A stretch of 64,000 bases of DNA. Origin: Nocardioides sp. SYSU D00065 (GTDB taxonomy: Bacteria; Actinomycetota; Actinomycetes; Propionibacteriales; Nocardioidaceae). The notes under the pieces are model-generated. The model did no database searches. It was not told the origin of the DNA and saw only the letters and a list, made by a program, of their open reading frames with translations. Position numbers and translations under genes: made by a program. Each line of letters opens with the position of its first letter. Position 1 is the first letter of the stretch. Shown piece by piece: positions 17,073 to 26,534 of this stretch. The DNA is taken from positions 1,612,001-1,676,000 of the forward strand of contig NZ_JAFMSX010000001.1 of NCBI RefSeq assembly GCF_017916425.1, read 5' to 3'.

Positions 17073-19040
17073 GTGACCGATCGTCGACCCTCCGGGGGTG
17101 GCAACCTCCGCCGCGGCCTGCGCGGATCAATCGACCTGCCCAGTGACACCATCGAGGACCCCGCCCGCGTCGTGGTGGCGGGGTGGACCTTCCACGAGCA
17201 CGCCGACGTCGTCCTGGTCGTGGTCTTCGCCGACGGACGGCTCGTCGGGACGGTCGAGAGGGAGATCGACCGACCGGACGTCGCGTCCGTCCACGGCGCC
17301 GCGTCCGCGCGCTCGGGATGGTCGGTCACCGTGGCACTGGGCCCGGTCGGTGGTCAGGTCACGCTGTCGGCACAGGCGCTGGTCGCCGTCGCAGGCACCG
17401 ACGACCAGGCCGCGCGCACGGTCCTGCTCCCGTTCGCCGAGCGGCTGGTCGCCGTGCGCGACGGCGGCCGTGTCCGCGGCGCGGTCGACCTCCCGGACGT
17501 GGTTGGTCCAGGCACGTTCCTGGTGAGCGGGACCGCAGACATCACACCTGCCCTGGCCCGCGTCGAGGTGGCTCTCGACGGCGGCGCCGCAGTGCTGGCC
17601 CGCACGAGTCTGCCCAGCGCCCCGGAGCGGGGAGCGGGCCCGGAGAGCGCCGTACGCGGGTTCTCCGCGACCCTCGAGCTCCCCGCGGGCGCGCGGGAGG
17701 CCGACGTTCGCGTGACTGCAGTGGCCACTGACGGCACCCGAGCCGCCCTCCCCACCACCCCCGTCCGCGTGGCCGAGGAGCCGCCCCGTCCATCGGACGA
17801 GCGCACCCGGGTCAACCGCGAGCGCTTCGAGCAGCACGTCGCGGCGCAGCATCGGGCGTTTCCCGGCCCTCGGTCGGGATGCGTCCTGGTGGCCGCGCAC
17901 GACCTGGGCATCGGTGGCGCCCAGGGGTACCTCGACGACCTCATGAACGGTCTGCATCAGCACGGCGTCACATTCTGTGTCGTGGCCGGGAGCGACGGCC
18001 CGCTACTCGAGCGCATCGAGACCACCTACGGTGCACCCGTGCTGGTCGTGGGCCAGGTGCCAAGCAACGCCGAGCTGCTCGAGACCCAGATCCGCCTGGT
18101 CGCGGACTTCGCGATCGAGCACGGTGCCGTGGCGTGCCTGGCCAACACGCTCGTCACCTTCCCCGCGGTGCTGGCAGCCTCGAGGCTCGAACTGCCCTCC
18201 ACCTGGGCGATCCACGAGAGCTTCAGCCCGCCGATCTTCTGGCACGAGTTCCTCGGCGCCCCGGCGAACCCAGCCATCCTCGCCGCGATGTACGAGGCGC
18301 TCAGCGTGTGCGAGGCGGTCCTGTTCGAGGCGGAGGCCACCCGGCAGGTGTATCGCCACGTGGTGCCGTCCGAGTCCGCCGCCCTGGTGCCCTACGGGCT
18401 CGACATCGAGCCCTTCGATCGCGCGCTCGCCACCACGAGCCGGGGGCGGGCGCGCGACGAGCTGGGCATCCCGCACGACGAGCGCGTCCTGGTCTGCGTC
18501 GGCTCCGTCGAGCCGCGCAAGGGCCAGCTTCCCCTGGCGCGCGCGTTCGCCCGGCTGGACTCCGAGCTCCGAGCGGGCGCGTCCCTCCACCTCATCGGGG
18601 CCTCGGACAACTCGTACTCCAACGCGCTGCGCGACTACGTCCGCGACGCCGCACTGGACAACGTGCACGTCGTGCCTGCGGACCCTGACATCCTGCGGTG
18701 GTACGCCGCGGCCGACGTGTTGGTGTCCGCCTCCGACGTGGAGTCCATGCCCCGCACCATGCTCGAAGCGATGCTGGCCGGACGACCCGTCGCCGCCACT
18801 GCCGCCTTCGGGGTGGGCGAGCTGGTGGAGAACGACGTCAGTGGCTGGTTGTGCGAGCCCGGCGACCTGCACGAGCTGAGCGGGGTTCTTCGCAAGGCCG
18901 TGACTGCCGACGTCGAGACGCTGGCTCGGTTCGGGACCGCAGCTCGTGCGCACGTCGCGTCGCGCCACTCCGCGACCGGCTTCGTCGGCCACGTCCTGGA
19001 CTGGCTGCACCGCCTCGACTCCGCCGGGACGACCTCGTGA
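17073..19040 (+). CDS. GT4-family glycosyltransferase with N-terminal beta-rich domains
   Basis: 655 aa from GTG 17073 (GGAGAAG about 7 nt upstream). Residues about 1-245 look like two related beta-sandwich units, each opening with a GSIDLP / GAVDLP motif followed by a VVVAGWTF or TFLVSGTA strand. Residues about 265-655 are a GT-B glycosyltransferase with LVAAHDLGIGGAQGYLDDL (N-lobe), VCVGSVEPRKGQ (donor-site start), WYAAADVLVSASDVESMPRTMLEAMLAGRPV (the ExxxxxxxE-type motif) and VGELVENDVSGWL. A retaining transfer from a nucleotide sugar in envelope polysaccharide synthesis is the likely role. It overlaps the following epimerase gene by GTGA. Confidence 0.82.
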   Translation: MTDRRPSGGGNLRRGLRGSIDLPSDTIEDPARVVVAGWTFHEHADVVLVVVFADGRLVGTVEREIDRPDVASVHGAASARSGWSVTVALGPVGGQVTLSAQALVAVAGTDDQAARTVLLPFAERLVAVRDGGRVRGAVDLPDVVGPGTFLVSGTADITPALARVEVALDGGAAVLARTSLPSAPERGAGPESAVRGFSATLELPAGAREADVRVTAVATDGTRAALPTTPVRVAEEPPRPSDERTRVNRERFEQHVAAQHRAFPGPRSGCVLVAAHDLGIGGAQGYLDDLMNGLHQHGVTFCVVAGSDGPLLERIETTYGAPVLVVGQVPSNAELLETQIRLVADFAIEHGAVACLANTLVTFPAVLAASRLELPSTWAIHESFSPPIFWHEFLGAPANPAILAAMYEALSVCEAVLFEAEATRQVYRHVVPSESAALVPYGLDIEPFDRALATTSRGRARDELGIPHDERVLVCVGSVEPRKGQLPLARAFARLDSELRAGASLHLIGASDNSYSNALRDYVRDAALDNVHVVPADPDILRWYAAADVLVSASDVESMPRTMLEAMLAGRPVAATAAFGVGELVENDVSGWLCEPGDLHELSGVLRKAVTADVETLARFGTAARAHVASRHSATGFVGHVLDWLHRLDSAGTTS

Positions 19041-19942
19041 CCGGCTCCGCAGCCCCGGGCCACCTCGCGGTGATTGGTCTCGGATTCATCGGACGACGGA
19101 TAGCTCGGACGGCGCGCGCCGGCGGTTGGGACGTCACAGCCCTCTCGCGCCGCCACGTCGCCCTGCCAGGCGTTCGCGTCATCGAGGGCGACGCCGCTGA
19201 CCCGCTGGCCGTCGCGCAAGCGACGGAGGGCACGACGTGGGTGGTGTTCGCGGCCGGCACGACGAAGCCGGCCGAGTCCGACCAGGACCCGCTGACGCAC
19301 GCGGTGCACAACCTGGCGCCCGTCCTGTCGGCCCTCGAAGCCACCGCGGCCGCCGGTGCGCGAGGGTTCACGTTCCTGTCCTCCGGCGGGACGGTCTACG
19401 GGCCCAGCGCGCCCGTACCGACACCCGAGGACACCCCGCTGTGGCCCATCAGCTCCTACGGGGTGATGAAGGCAGCCGCCGAGCAGTACGTCGCCATGCA
19501 TGCGCACCACGACGGATTCGCCGCCGACATCCTGAGGTGCGCCAACGTGTTCGGTCCTGGTGAGCCCACGTCGGGCAGCCAGGGGTTGATCGGCATCGCG
19601 CGGGCGCGCCTGAGGGCCGGCGAGCCCGTCGTCATGTTCGGTGACGGCAGCGCGCGGCGGGACTATCTACACGTCGACGACCTGGCCGAGGTCGTCCTCG
19701 CGCTCGCGGGGCGTCCGGACGGGATCCGGGTGCTCAACGTGGGGAGCGGCACCACCACCTCGGTGGCTGAGATCATCTCGGGACTGGCGAGCGCCCTCGG
19801 TGTGGAGCCTGTCATCGACAGGCGCCCGGCGCGCGAGTCGGACAGCCCCGTCGCGGAGCTCGACATCAGCAGGCTGCGGGAACTCCTCGACTTCCGTCCG
19901 CGATCGGCAGACGACTGGTTGGCGACGGTCGACCCGGAGTGA
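19037..19942 (+). CDS. NAD-dependent epimerase/dehydratase
   Basis: 301 aa, GTG 19037 overlapping the previous stop. The dinucleotide-binding motif is atypical GLGFIGRRIA (one Gly fewer than GxxGxxG spacing in many family members). FLSSGGTVYG carries the Ser region and SSYGVMKAAAEQYV the YxxxK catalytic pair. ANVFGPGEP, YLHVDDLAEVVL and VLNVGSGTTTS are classical for GalE/RfbB-like enzymes. It probably makes or reduces a nucleotide sugar for the adjoining glycosyltransferases. Translational coupling and a 9-bp gap to the next gene suggest a three-gene operon, 17073 to 22651. Confidence 0.85.
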   Translation: MTGSAAPGHLAVIGLGFIGRRIARTARAGGWDVTALSRRHVALPGVRVIEGDAADPLAVAQATEGTTWVVFAAGTTKPAESDQDPLTHAVHNLAPVLSALEATAAAGARGFTFLSSGGTVYGPSAPVPTPEDTPLWPISSYGVMKAAAEQYVAMHAHHDGFAADILRCANVFGPGEPTSGSQGLIGIARARLRAGEPVVMFGDGSARRDYLHVDDLAEVVLALAGRPDGIRVLNVGSGTTTSVAEIISGLASALGVEPVIDRRPARESDSPVAELDISRLRELLDFRPRSADDWLATVDPE

Positions 19943-19951
19943 CCGGTTAAC

Positions 19952-22651
19952 GTGGACCACGTGACGCCCGGGGGACCAACAACTGCCAGTGACGTGCCCC
20001 ACCTGAGCGTGATCCTGAACGCCCATCGCGAGGGCATCCTGGCTCACCACACGCTCCGAACGCTGCATCGCTCGGTCGCCCACGCGCGAGACGCCGGCCT
20101 CGTGGTCGAGATCCTCCCCGTCCTCGACAACGCCGACGAGGCCACGCGAGAGGTGATCGTGGAGGCGGCCGGCCCGTCCGGCTACCTCCAGGACGTGGCT
20201 GAGGCGCGCGTGCTGGAGGTGTCGGTCGCCGATCTCGGTCTCGCGCGCAACCACGGTGTCCGGGCCTCGCGTGCGCCCTTCATAGCGGTGCTCGACGCCG
20301 ACAACCTCCCCTCCCTCACCTGGTTCCTCGAGGCCCACCGCACGGCGGTCGCGCACGGTGGTCCGTGCGTGATCCATCCCGAGGCGCTGATCATCTTCGA
20401 AGGCCGCACGGCCATCTGGCCGCAGTGGCCCACCGCCGATCCGCGCTTCCGCGCCGAGAACTTCTACGACCAGAACTACTGGGACGCCTGCTGCCTGGCC
20501 TCCCGCGAGGTGCTAGAGCGGCATCCCTACGACGCCACCGGACGGGACAGTGGATTCGGTCCCGAGGACTGGCACTGGAACACCGAGGTGGTGCACGACG
20601 GCATTCCCCACCTCGCCGCGGAGAACACTCTCCTCTTCTACCGGGCCAAGACCGTGGGGTCGCTCATGGGCGCACACCGAGCGGGCGGCAGCCTGATCCA
20701 TCAGACCCCGCTCTTGACCGACCCGGCCATCGCCGCGGCGGTCGTCGAAGAGGCACGTGCCTTCGGTCAGACCCAACCGCCCCGCCGATCCCGTCTACTG
20801 GCGCGCCTGGCACGCGAGGCCAGCGGCAAGAAGGCGCGTCGCCGCCTGGTGGCCGCCGAGGCGCCGCCGGCGCCGCTCCCGCCGGCCCAGGAGCGCCTCG
20901 CGCGTCTGCGACCGGGCTTCGTCGAACCGTCCCACTACCGCTATCTCTACAACGCACCTCACCTCACCGATGACGAGGCGATTGCTCACTTCCGCACGGC
21001 CGGAAGACCCGCCGGTCGGCGCGGCTGGCTCACCCGCGAGGAGCTCGCCGCCCTGCACCCGGCCCGCTTCCGGGTGCATCACTACCGCGCCCTCCACGAC
21101 GACGTCATGAAGATGTCCGCGGAGGAGGCGCGGCTGCACTACCTGACGACAGGGCGCGTCGAGGGTCGCCGCGCAGTCCTGACACGCGCCGAGCTCAGGG
21201 ACCTCGCCGTCCTCGACCTGGACGACTACCGCGACCTTTACCCCGACCTGGCCCGGCACGACGATGACCAGCTCCTGCAGCACTACCTCCAGTGGGGTCG
21301 CGACGAGAAGCGCACGACGCACCTGACCGCCGCCGAGCGGACGTGGGCCGCGCCGGTCGCCATCTCCGAGGAGGTCGAGGCGGAGTGGCGACAGATGCAC
21401 GCCTACGAGCCGTGGGTGCCGGTCCCCACCGCGGCCGTCCTGGCCGGATACCGCAACGTCGGCCCGCCGTACGACGGATCCCTGACGGCCGGCAGCGCGG
21501 CCTGGTGGCAGGCGGTCGCCGCGCTCGACGGCACCCGGCCCGACGTCGTGTTCTTCGCACCCTGGGTGCGGATGGGTGGCGGCGACCTCCTGCTGGCGCG
21601 CTACGCCACCGCGATGGCGCGTGCCCGGCCCGATCTCGCCGTAGCGGTCGTCACCACGCACGGGGCTTCCACGAATCCCGAGATCCTCGGCGACGCCGTG
21701 ACCTTCGTGGACATGCACGGCATGGCCGGCTACTCCTCGATGACGCTGCAGGATCGGCAGCGGATGGTTGCGATGCTGGTCGCGCAGTTCCGCCCGAAGG
21801 TCGTGCACATCTTCAACGCGCCCGAGGCCTTCGACGCCGTCCAGCACTACAAGCGGTCGATCTCGGCGCACAGCCGGATCTTCCTGTCCACGTTCGCGGT
21901 GGACTACGGACCGGACGGAGAGATCTACAGCCAGCTCGCGCGCCGACCCGCCGACTACCTCGACGTGGTGGAGCGGGTGATCGTCGACAACCACGCGATC
22001 GTCGAGCAGTTCCACGAGCTGTTCCGCATGCCGCGGTCCCGCTTCGCGGTGCACCACCAGCCGGTCGACCTCCCGCCCCGCCGGGAGTGGACGGCGCGCG
22101 ACCCCGACGCTCCGCTCCAGGTGCTGTGGGCGGCGCGCTTCGACCGTCAGAAGCGCCTCGATGTGCTCGCCGACGTCGCCGAGGCCGCGGCCGAGCGCGG
22201 GTTGCCGGTGGACTGGCACATCTACGGCGCACCGGTGATCGCAGCGGCCGACGAGAGTGCAGCGGCGGTCGCCCGGCTGAAGGAGGTGGGCGCCACCTTC
22301 CACGGCACCTACACCTCGCTCGACGACCTGCCCATCGCAGACTTGGACGCGTTCCTGCTCACCTCGGAGAACGAGGGCATCCCACTCACGCTGCTCGACG
22401 TGATGGCACGCCGGGTGCCGGTGGTGTCGCCCCTGGTCGGAGGGGTCGGCGAGCTGGTCAGCGATCGCACCGGCTGGCCGGTGGCACGCTTCGATGACGC
22501 CGACGCCTACGTCGACGTGCTCGCTCAGCTGCGCGAGGGGCGTCGGGACGCCGAGCGGCGTGCCGACGCCGCCTACGAGCTCCTCGCCGACGACTTCTCG
22601 TGGGACGCGTTCCACCGGCGACTGCGGGAGACACCGAACTACCTTCCCTGA
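19952..22651 (+). CDS. Bifunctional glycosyltransferase: GT2 domain, three HYR/GR repeats, GT4 domain
   Basis: 899 aa. Residues about 15-270 form a GT-A (family 2) domain with LSVILNAHREG, LGLARNHGVRASRAPFIAVLDADN (DxD-like) and GFGPEDWHWN. Residues about 327-475 hold three tandem units of 48-49 aa starting HYRYLY, HYRALH and DYRDLY, each closing with a (H/Y)F/L-x-x-x-GR-xx-GRR-like turn and an LT cap. Residues about 525-899 form a GT-B (family 4) domain with FFAPWVRMGGGDLLLARY, VLWAARFDRQKRLDVLADV, LTSENEGIPLTLLDVMARRVPVV and VGELVSDRTGWPV. Such enzymes add two different sugars while holding one polymer. The repeats probably bind acceptor or cell-surface glycan; this is inference. Confidence 0.85.
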   Translation: MDHVTPGGPTTASDVPHLSVILNAHREGILAHHTLRTLHRSVAHARDAGLVVEILPVLDNADEATREVIVEAAGPSGYLQDVAEARVLEVSVADLGLARNHGVRASRAPFIAVLDADNLPSLTWFLEAHRTAVAHGGPCVIHPEALIIFEGRTAIWPQWPTADPRFRAENFYDQNYWDACCLASREVLERHPYDATGRDSGFGPEDWHWNTEVVHDGIPHLAAENTLLFYRAKTVGSLMGAHRAGGSLIHQTPLLTDPAIAAAVVEEARAFGQTQPPRRSRLLARLAREASGKKARRRLVAAEAPPAPLPPAQERLARLRPGFVEPSHYRYLYNAPHLTDDEAIAHFRTAGRPAGRRGWLTREELAALHPARFRVHHYRALHDDVMKMSAEEARLHYLTTGRVEGRRAVLTRAELRDLAVLDLDDYRDLYPDLARHDDDQLLQHYLQWGRDEKRTTHLTAAERTWAAPVAISEEVEAEWRQMHAYEPWVPVPTAAVLAGYRNVGPPYDGSLTAGSAAWWQAVAALDGTRPDVVFFAPWVRMGGGDLLLARYATAMARARPDLAVAVVTTHGASTNPEILGDAVTFVDMHGMAGYSSMTLQDRQRMVAMLVAQFRPKVVHIFNAPEAFDAVQHYKRSISAHSRIFLSTFAVDYGPDGEIYSQLARRPADYLDVVERVIVDNHAIVEQFHELFRMPRSRFAVHHQPVDLPPRREWTARDPDAPLQVLWAARFDRQKRLDVLADVAEAAAERGLPVDWHIYGAPVIAAADESAAAVARLKEVGATFHGTYTSLDDLPIADLDAFLLTSENEGIPLTLLDVMARRVPVVSPLVGGVGELVSDRTGWPVARFDDADAYVDVLAQLREGRRDAERRADAAYELLADDFSWDAFHRRLRETPNYLP

Positions 22652-22656
22652 GCGCG

Positions 22657-24780
22657 TCAGCGGCTCAGACCTGGGACGACCGCCAGCTCCTTGTCCAACA
22701 GTGGTGCCATCGTGCGGGCGAAGTACTGCAGCAGGTGGTTCTGGTCGGCGTAGACGGGAATGCCACCCACGACCGCGTGGCACCGACGTTCGTCGCACAC
22801 GACATCGGTGAGGTCGACCAGCGTGACGCCGTCCTGCCCGCGCGCGGCCTCGACGAGCGGATCGGGCGTGCGCGCGACCTCGGCCGGCGTCGCGCACGGG
22901 TCGCGGGTCGTGCTCGCAGCGGCCAGGCACTCCGGTACCGGGCCTTGGCCGAGCGCCGGCGGGTCCGCGAGCACCACGACCTGCTTCCCGGCGTCCACCC
23001 ACTCCGCCCACAGGGCGCGCAGGTCACCGACGACGCCCCCTTCACCGCTGCTCACGTAGTCCCGGGAGATGCCCGACATCACGATCACGTCGAGGTCGCG
23101 GTCCGCCGTCAGGCTCGACCGGACGTCGTCGCCCCAGTCACGGCAGCTCGCGATCATCGGCTCACTGGCCCACGCTGCGTGGATGTCACCGGGCGCCGGG
23201 AGACAGGACGACTTCACGTGCATCGTCACGTTCCAGCCGCGTTCGCGGGCGATGACGTCGAGAGGTGCCGCCCAGTGTCCGGCGTGCGAGTCCCCGACCA
23301 GGGCCAGCCGGTGGTGCGCCTCCTCGGAGGGCACACCGAACTCGCACGGGGCAGGCCGCGGGTCATCCGGCTCGACCTGGCACGTGCCACCCCAGCCCGG
23401 GTAGTAGGGAGAGTTGACGATGGTGAGGAGGGAGGAGTTGGAGATGGTGAGCTCGTGGGAGTCCGGACAGGTCGACGACGCCGCGGCCGCACCGACACAC
23501 TCGCCACCTCGGACCACCAGCGCCTCCATTTGCTCCTGCACGTCCTCGAGGTCTTCGGCGACCGTCGTGGGCACGTAGGCCGCGGCACCGGCCACCGCGG
23601 CCATGGCGACGCCCGCGGCGACCAGCGTCACGGCCGCCGGACGAGCGACGAGCACCTTCGCCCGCCGGAAGGGGTCCTCGATGAAGCGGGTGCTCGCGTG
23701 CGACAGAGCCAACGTGACGACGAAGACGCACACCGCCAGCACCGGCGTCATCGGACGCTGGAGGGCGTACGGGGCAAAGACGATGAGCGGCCAGTGCCAG
23801 AGGTAGACCGAGTAGGAGATGTCGCCGATCCACACCGGAGCGCGCAGCACCCGCGGGACCGCCTCGCCTGCCGACGCACGCCCTGACCAGATCACCAGTG
23901 CACAACCCGCGACCGGAACCAGCGTGAGGAGTCCCGGGACGCCGGAGTCGGGACCGAACAGCCACACGCTGGCCGCCATCAGCGCCCAGCCCGGTGCGGC
24001 AAGCCATCGCCCGTGCGGTCCTGGAGCAGTCCTGGACTGCGCAGCGAGGGCGGCGAGCGTTCCCCCCGCCGCGAACTCCCAGACGCGGCCGGGAGTCAGG
24101 AAGTAGGCGGAGTCGGGGTGCGCCGACACCGACCAGGCAGCGAATGCGACGGACGCCAATCCCAGACCGCCAAGGACGAACGCCAGGACGCGGCTCCGTA
24201 CGCGCGGGTCCGCCCTGGGCGCGGCGGAGCCACCGCGGCGTGCGACCAGCCACCAGGTGCCGAATACCAGGAGCGGCCAGGCGAGGTAGAACTGCTCCTC
24301 CACCGACAGGGACCAGAAGTGCGTGACGGGCGACGCGGTCTGCGCGGATGTGAAGTAGTCCTGCGCTGACGCGGCGAGCTCCCAGTTCTGGAAGTACAGA
24401 GCGCTGGCGAGGATCTCCTCCATCACCGGCGACCATCTGGTCTGCGGCAGCCAGACGACCGTCGCGACCGCGCACGCGGCGAGCACCGTGAGCGAGGCCG
24501 GCAGCAGGCGGCGTGCCCGACGGGCCCAGAAGCGGCCCAGCCGGACGCTTCCCTCGCGCTCGAGCTCGGCCAGCAGGTGGGCGGTGATCAGGAAGCCGGA
24601 GATGACGAAGAAGATGTCGACACCCAGGTAGCCCCCGGTGAGCCGGTTGGGCGCCAGGTGGTTGACGACCACGGCCAGGACGGCGAACGCGCGGAGCAGC
24701 TGGATGTCCGTGCGCACCCCGGAACGTCGCCCGGTCGCCTCGACGCGCCTGTCTGCCACTTCCGGTGCTGACACGTGCAC
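22657..24780 (-). CDS. OafA-like acyltransferase with C-terminal SGNH domain
   Basis: 707 aa. Residues about 20-370 form the ten-helix acyltransferase-3 domain: the TDIQLLRAFAVLAVVVNHLAP segment carries the catalytic His, GVDIFFVISGFLIT and FWARRARRLLPA (arginine motif) follow, then FWSLSVEEQFYLAWPLL. After an extra helix near residue 380, residues about 430-707 form an extracellular SGNH hydrolase-type domain with the GDS motif LALVGDSHAGHW and a late DQNHL with the Asp/His pair. These proteins O-acetylate surface sugars by passing acyl groups across the membrane. It is convergent with the glycosyltransferase operon (5-bp gap) and fits the same pathway. GTG 24780 or 24774 could be the start. 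Confidence 0.88.
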   Translation of the reverse strand: MHVSAPEVADRRVEATGRRSGVRTDIQLLRAFAVLAVVVNHLAPNRLTGGYLGVDIFFVISGFLITAHLLAELEREGSVRLGRFWARRARRLLPASLTVLAACAVATVVWLPQTRWSPVMEEILASALYFQNWELAASAQDYFTSAQTASPVTHFWSLSVEEQFYLAWPLLVFGTWWLVARRGGSAAPRADPRVRSRVLAFVLGGLGLASVAFAAWSVSAHPDSAYFLTPGRVWEFAAGGTLAALAAQSRTAPGPHGRWLAAPGWALMAASVWLFGPDSGVPGLLTLVPVAGCALVIWSGRASAGEAVPRVLRAPVWIGDISYSVYLWHWPLIVFAPYALQRPMTPVLAVCVFVVTLALSHASTRFIEDPFRRAKVLVARPAAVTLVAAGVAMAAVAGAAAYVPTTVAEDLEDVQEQMEALVVRGGECVGAAAASSTCPDSHELTISNSSLLTIVNSPYYPGWGGTCQVEPDDPRPAPCEFGVPSEEAHHRLALVGDSHAGHWAAPLDVIARERGWNVTMHVKSSCLPAPGDIHAAWASEPMIASCRDWGDDVRSSLTADRDLDVIVMSGISRDYVSSGEGGVVGDLRALWAEWVDAGKQVVVLADPPALGQGPVPECLAAASTTRDPCATPAEVARTPDPLVEAARGQDGVTLVDLTDVVCDERRCHAVVGGIPVYADQNHLLQYFARTMAPLLDKELAVVPGLSR

Positions 24781-24819
24781 AGGCTAGGGCGATCGCAGAG
24801 CCCACACCGAAACGCCGAC

Positions 24820-24846
24820 CCATCCGCGACGCCCGCGGCTCCGAAG
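24820..24846 (+). promoter_or_regulatory. SigK-type promoter candidate for the molybdoenzyme gene
   Basis: A -35-like CCATCC (24820-24825) is separated by exactly 15 nt from a -10-like CCGAAG (24841-24846). The same two motifs with the same spacing recur before the fasciclin gene at 26535-26561. They resemble the CCATCC / CCGAAT consensus that I recall for mycobacterial SigK. The start ATG at 24854 lies only 7 nt after the -10 box, so the transcript would be leaderless. Confidence 0.6.
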
Positions 24847-24853
24847 ACCACCC

Positions 24854-26428
24854 ATGCAGACCTCCCAGCGCCGCACCCGTGCCGGCACCCTGCGCCACGC
24901 CGGGTTCGGCGTGCTGGCCACCGTGGTCGGCCTCGCCGCCGCCCACCTGGTCGCCGCGCTGACCGTGCCCGCGGCCTCGCCGGTGCTGGCGGTCGGCTCC
25001 ACCGTGATCGACCTGACGCCGACCCCGCTCAAGGAGTGGGCGATCCGCCAGTTCGGCACCGCCGACAAGCTGGTGCTGGTCGGCTCGGTCACCGTGGTCG
25101 TCCTGGTCCTCGCGGCCGTCGCCGGGATCGTCGCGGCGCGGCGCGAGACGCCGGGCCTGCTCCTCGTCGTGGCGCTGGCCGGCGTCGCCGGCCTGCTCGC
25201 CGTGCTGCGCCCGAGCGCCGGGCCGCTGGACGCGGTCCCGGCGCTGGTCGCCGCCGTCGTCGCCGTCGTCTCGCTGTGGTGGCTGCACCGCCTCGACGAC
25301 CGGGCACATCGAGAGGACCACCGGGCCGAGGGCCCGGCCCGGACCGGGCTGTCGTTCAGGGTCGACGGTCCGAGCCGACGCGGGGTCGTGCTGGCGAGCG
25401 GCGGCCTCGCCGCGGCCGCTGTGGCCATGGGGGCAGCAGGCCGCCGGGTGACGTCGTACCGCCTCGGCGGCACCGACGTCGCGCTGCCGGTCGCCGCCGA
25501 CCCCGCGTCGACGTTCCCTCGCGGACTGGAGCAGAGGTACGCCGGCATCACCCCGCTGCGGACCCCGACCGGCGAGTTCTACCGGGTCGACACCCGGCTC
25601 ACCGTGCCGGCCGTCGACGTGGACTCGTGGACGCTGACCATCGACGGCGACGTCGACCAGGAGGTCACGCTGACCTTCGAGGACCTCGCCGCGATGCCCA
25701 CGATCGAGCGCGACATCACCCTCACCTGCGTCTCCAACGAGGTCGGCGGTCCCTACGTCGGCGGCGCCCGGTGGCTCGGCGTACCGCTCGCCGACGTGCT
25801 GGCGCGCGCGGGGATCGGCCGCACCCGGGCGGACCAGATCCTGTCCACCGACGTCGACGGCATGACGATCTCGACGCCGCTCGACGTGGCGCTCGACGGG
25901 CGCGACGCGATGATCGCGATCGGCATGAACGGCGGTCCCCTGCCGCGCACGCACGGCTTCCCGGCCCGGATGGTCGTGCCGGGGCTCTACGGCTTCGTGA
26001 GCGCGTGCAAGTGGATCACCCGGATGACGCTGACGACGTACGACGCCGAGCAGGCCTACTGGACCGAGCGCGACTGGGCTGTCGACGCGCCCATCAAGCT
26101 GTCGAGCCGCGTCGACACCCCCAAGCCGCTGTCGGAGAGCCCGGCAGGGACGGTCGTCATCGGCGGGATCGCCTGGGCGCAGGGCGTCGGCATCGAGAAG
26201 GTCGAGGTGCGCATCGACGGCGAGGCGTGGCAGCAGGCGACGCTCGGCCCGCAGGTGACCGACGACTACTGGCGCCAGTGGTACCTCGAGTGGGACGCCG
26301 AACCGGGCCAGCACTTCATCGCCTGCCGGGCGACCAACAAGGACGGCGAGGTGCAGTCCGACGTGCGGAGGACGCCGTTCCCCGAGGGCAGCTCGGGCCA
26401 CCAGGAGATCTCGGTGACCGTCACCTGA
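24854..26428 (+). CDS. Membrane-anchored molybdopterin-dependent oxidoreductase (sulfite oxidase fold)
   Basis: 524 aa. The N-terminal third has four hydrophobic helices (about residues 15-37, 42-56, 75-97, 101-118 and a fifth near 124-140). A polar linker follows, then RRGVVLASGGLAAAAVAMGAAGRR, resembling a membrane span or signal. Residues about 235-420 form the molybdopterin domain with TLTCVSNEVGGPYVG, where the Cys is the molybdenum ligand, and NGGPLPRTHGFPARMVVPGLYG. A C-terminal Mo-co dimerisation domain (about 430-524) contains IGGIAWAQGVGIEKVEVRID. The substrate may be a sulfoxide or sulfite-like compound at the membrane outer face, perhaps methionine sulfoxide repair as in MsrP relatives; this is inference. 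It is the first gene of the SigK module. Confidence 0.85.
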   Translation: MQTSQRRTRAGTLRHAGFGVLATVVGLAAAHLVAALTVPAASPVLAVGSTVIDLTPTPLKEWAIRQFGTADKLVLVGSVTVVVLVLAAVAGIVAARRETPGLLLVVALAGVAGLLAVLRPSAGPLDAVPALVAAVVAVVSLWWLHRLDDRAHREDHRAEGPARTGLSFRVDGPSRRGVVLASGGLAAAAVAMGAAGRRVTSYRLGGTDVALPVAADPASTFPRGLEQRYAGITPLRTPTGEFYRVDTRLTVPAVDVDSWTLTIDGDVDQEVTLTFEDLAAMPTIERDITLTCVSNEVGGPYVGGARWLGVPLADVLARAGIGRTRADQILSTDVDGMTISTPLDVALDGRDAMIAIGMNGGPLPRTHGFPARMVVPGLYGFVSACKWITRMTLTTYDAEQAYWTERDWAVDAPIKLSSRVDTPKPLSESPAGTVVIGGIAWAQGVGIEKVEVRIDGEAWQQATLGPQVTDDYWRQWYLEWDAEPGQHFIACRATNKDGEVQSDVRRTPFPEGSSGHQEISVTVT

Positions 26429-26534
26429 CGTCGCCGCGCGCCACCGGATCGCCGTCGGGCGGTGCGTGGCGCAGGTCCCGAGCCTCCGGAACCTGCGCCG
26501 CGCACCGCCCGACGACATTTCTTCGACTTCTCAC

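Noticed and set aside
23363..26518. Minus-strand frame of about 1050 codons opposite the molybdoenzyme and part of the acyltransferase
   Set aside because: Shifted-frame reading across two real genes and an intergenic region; no protein family features.
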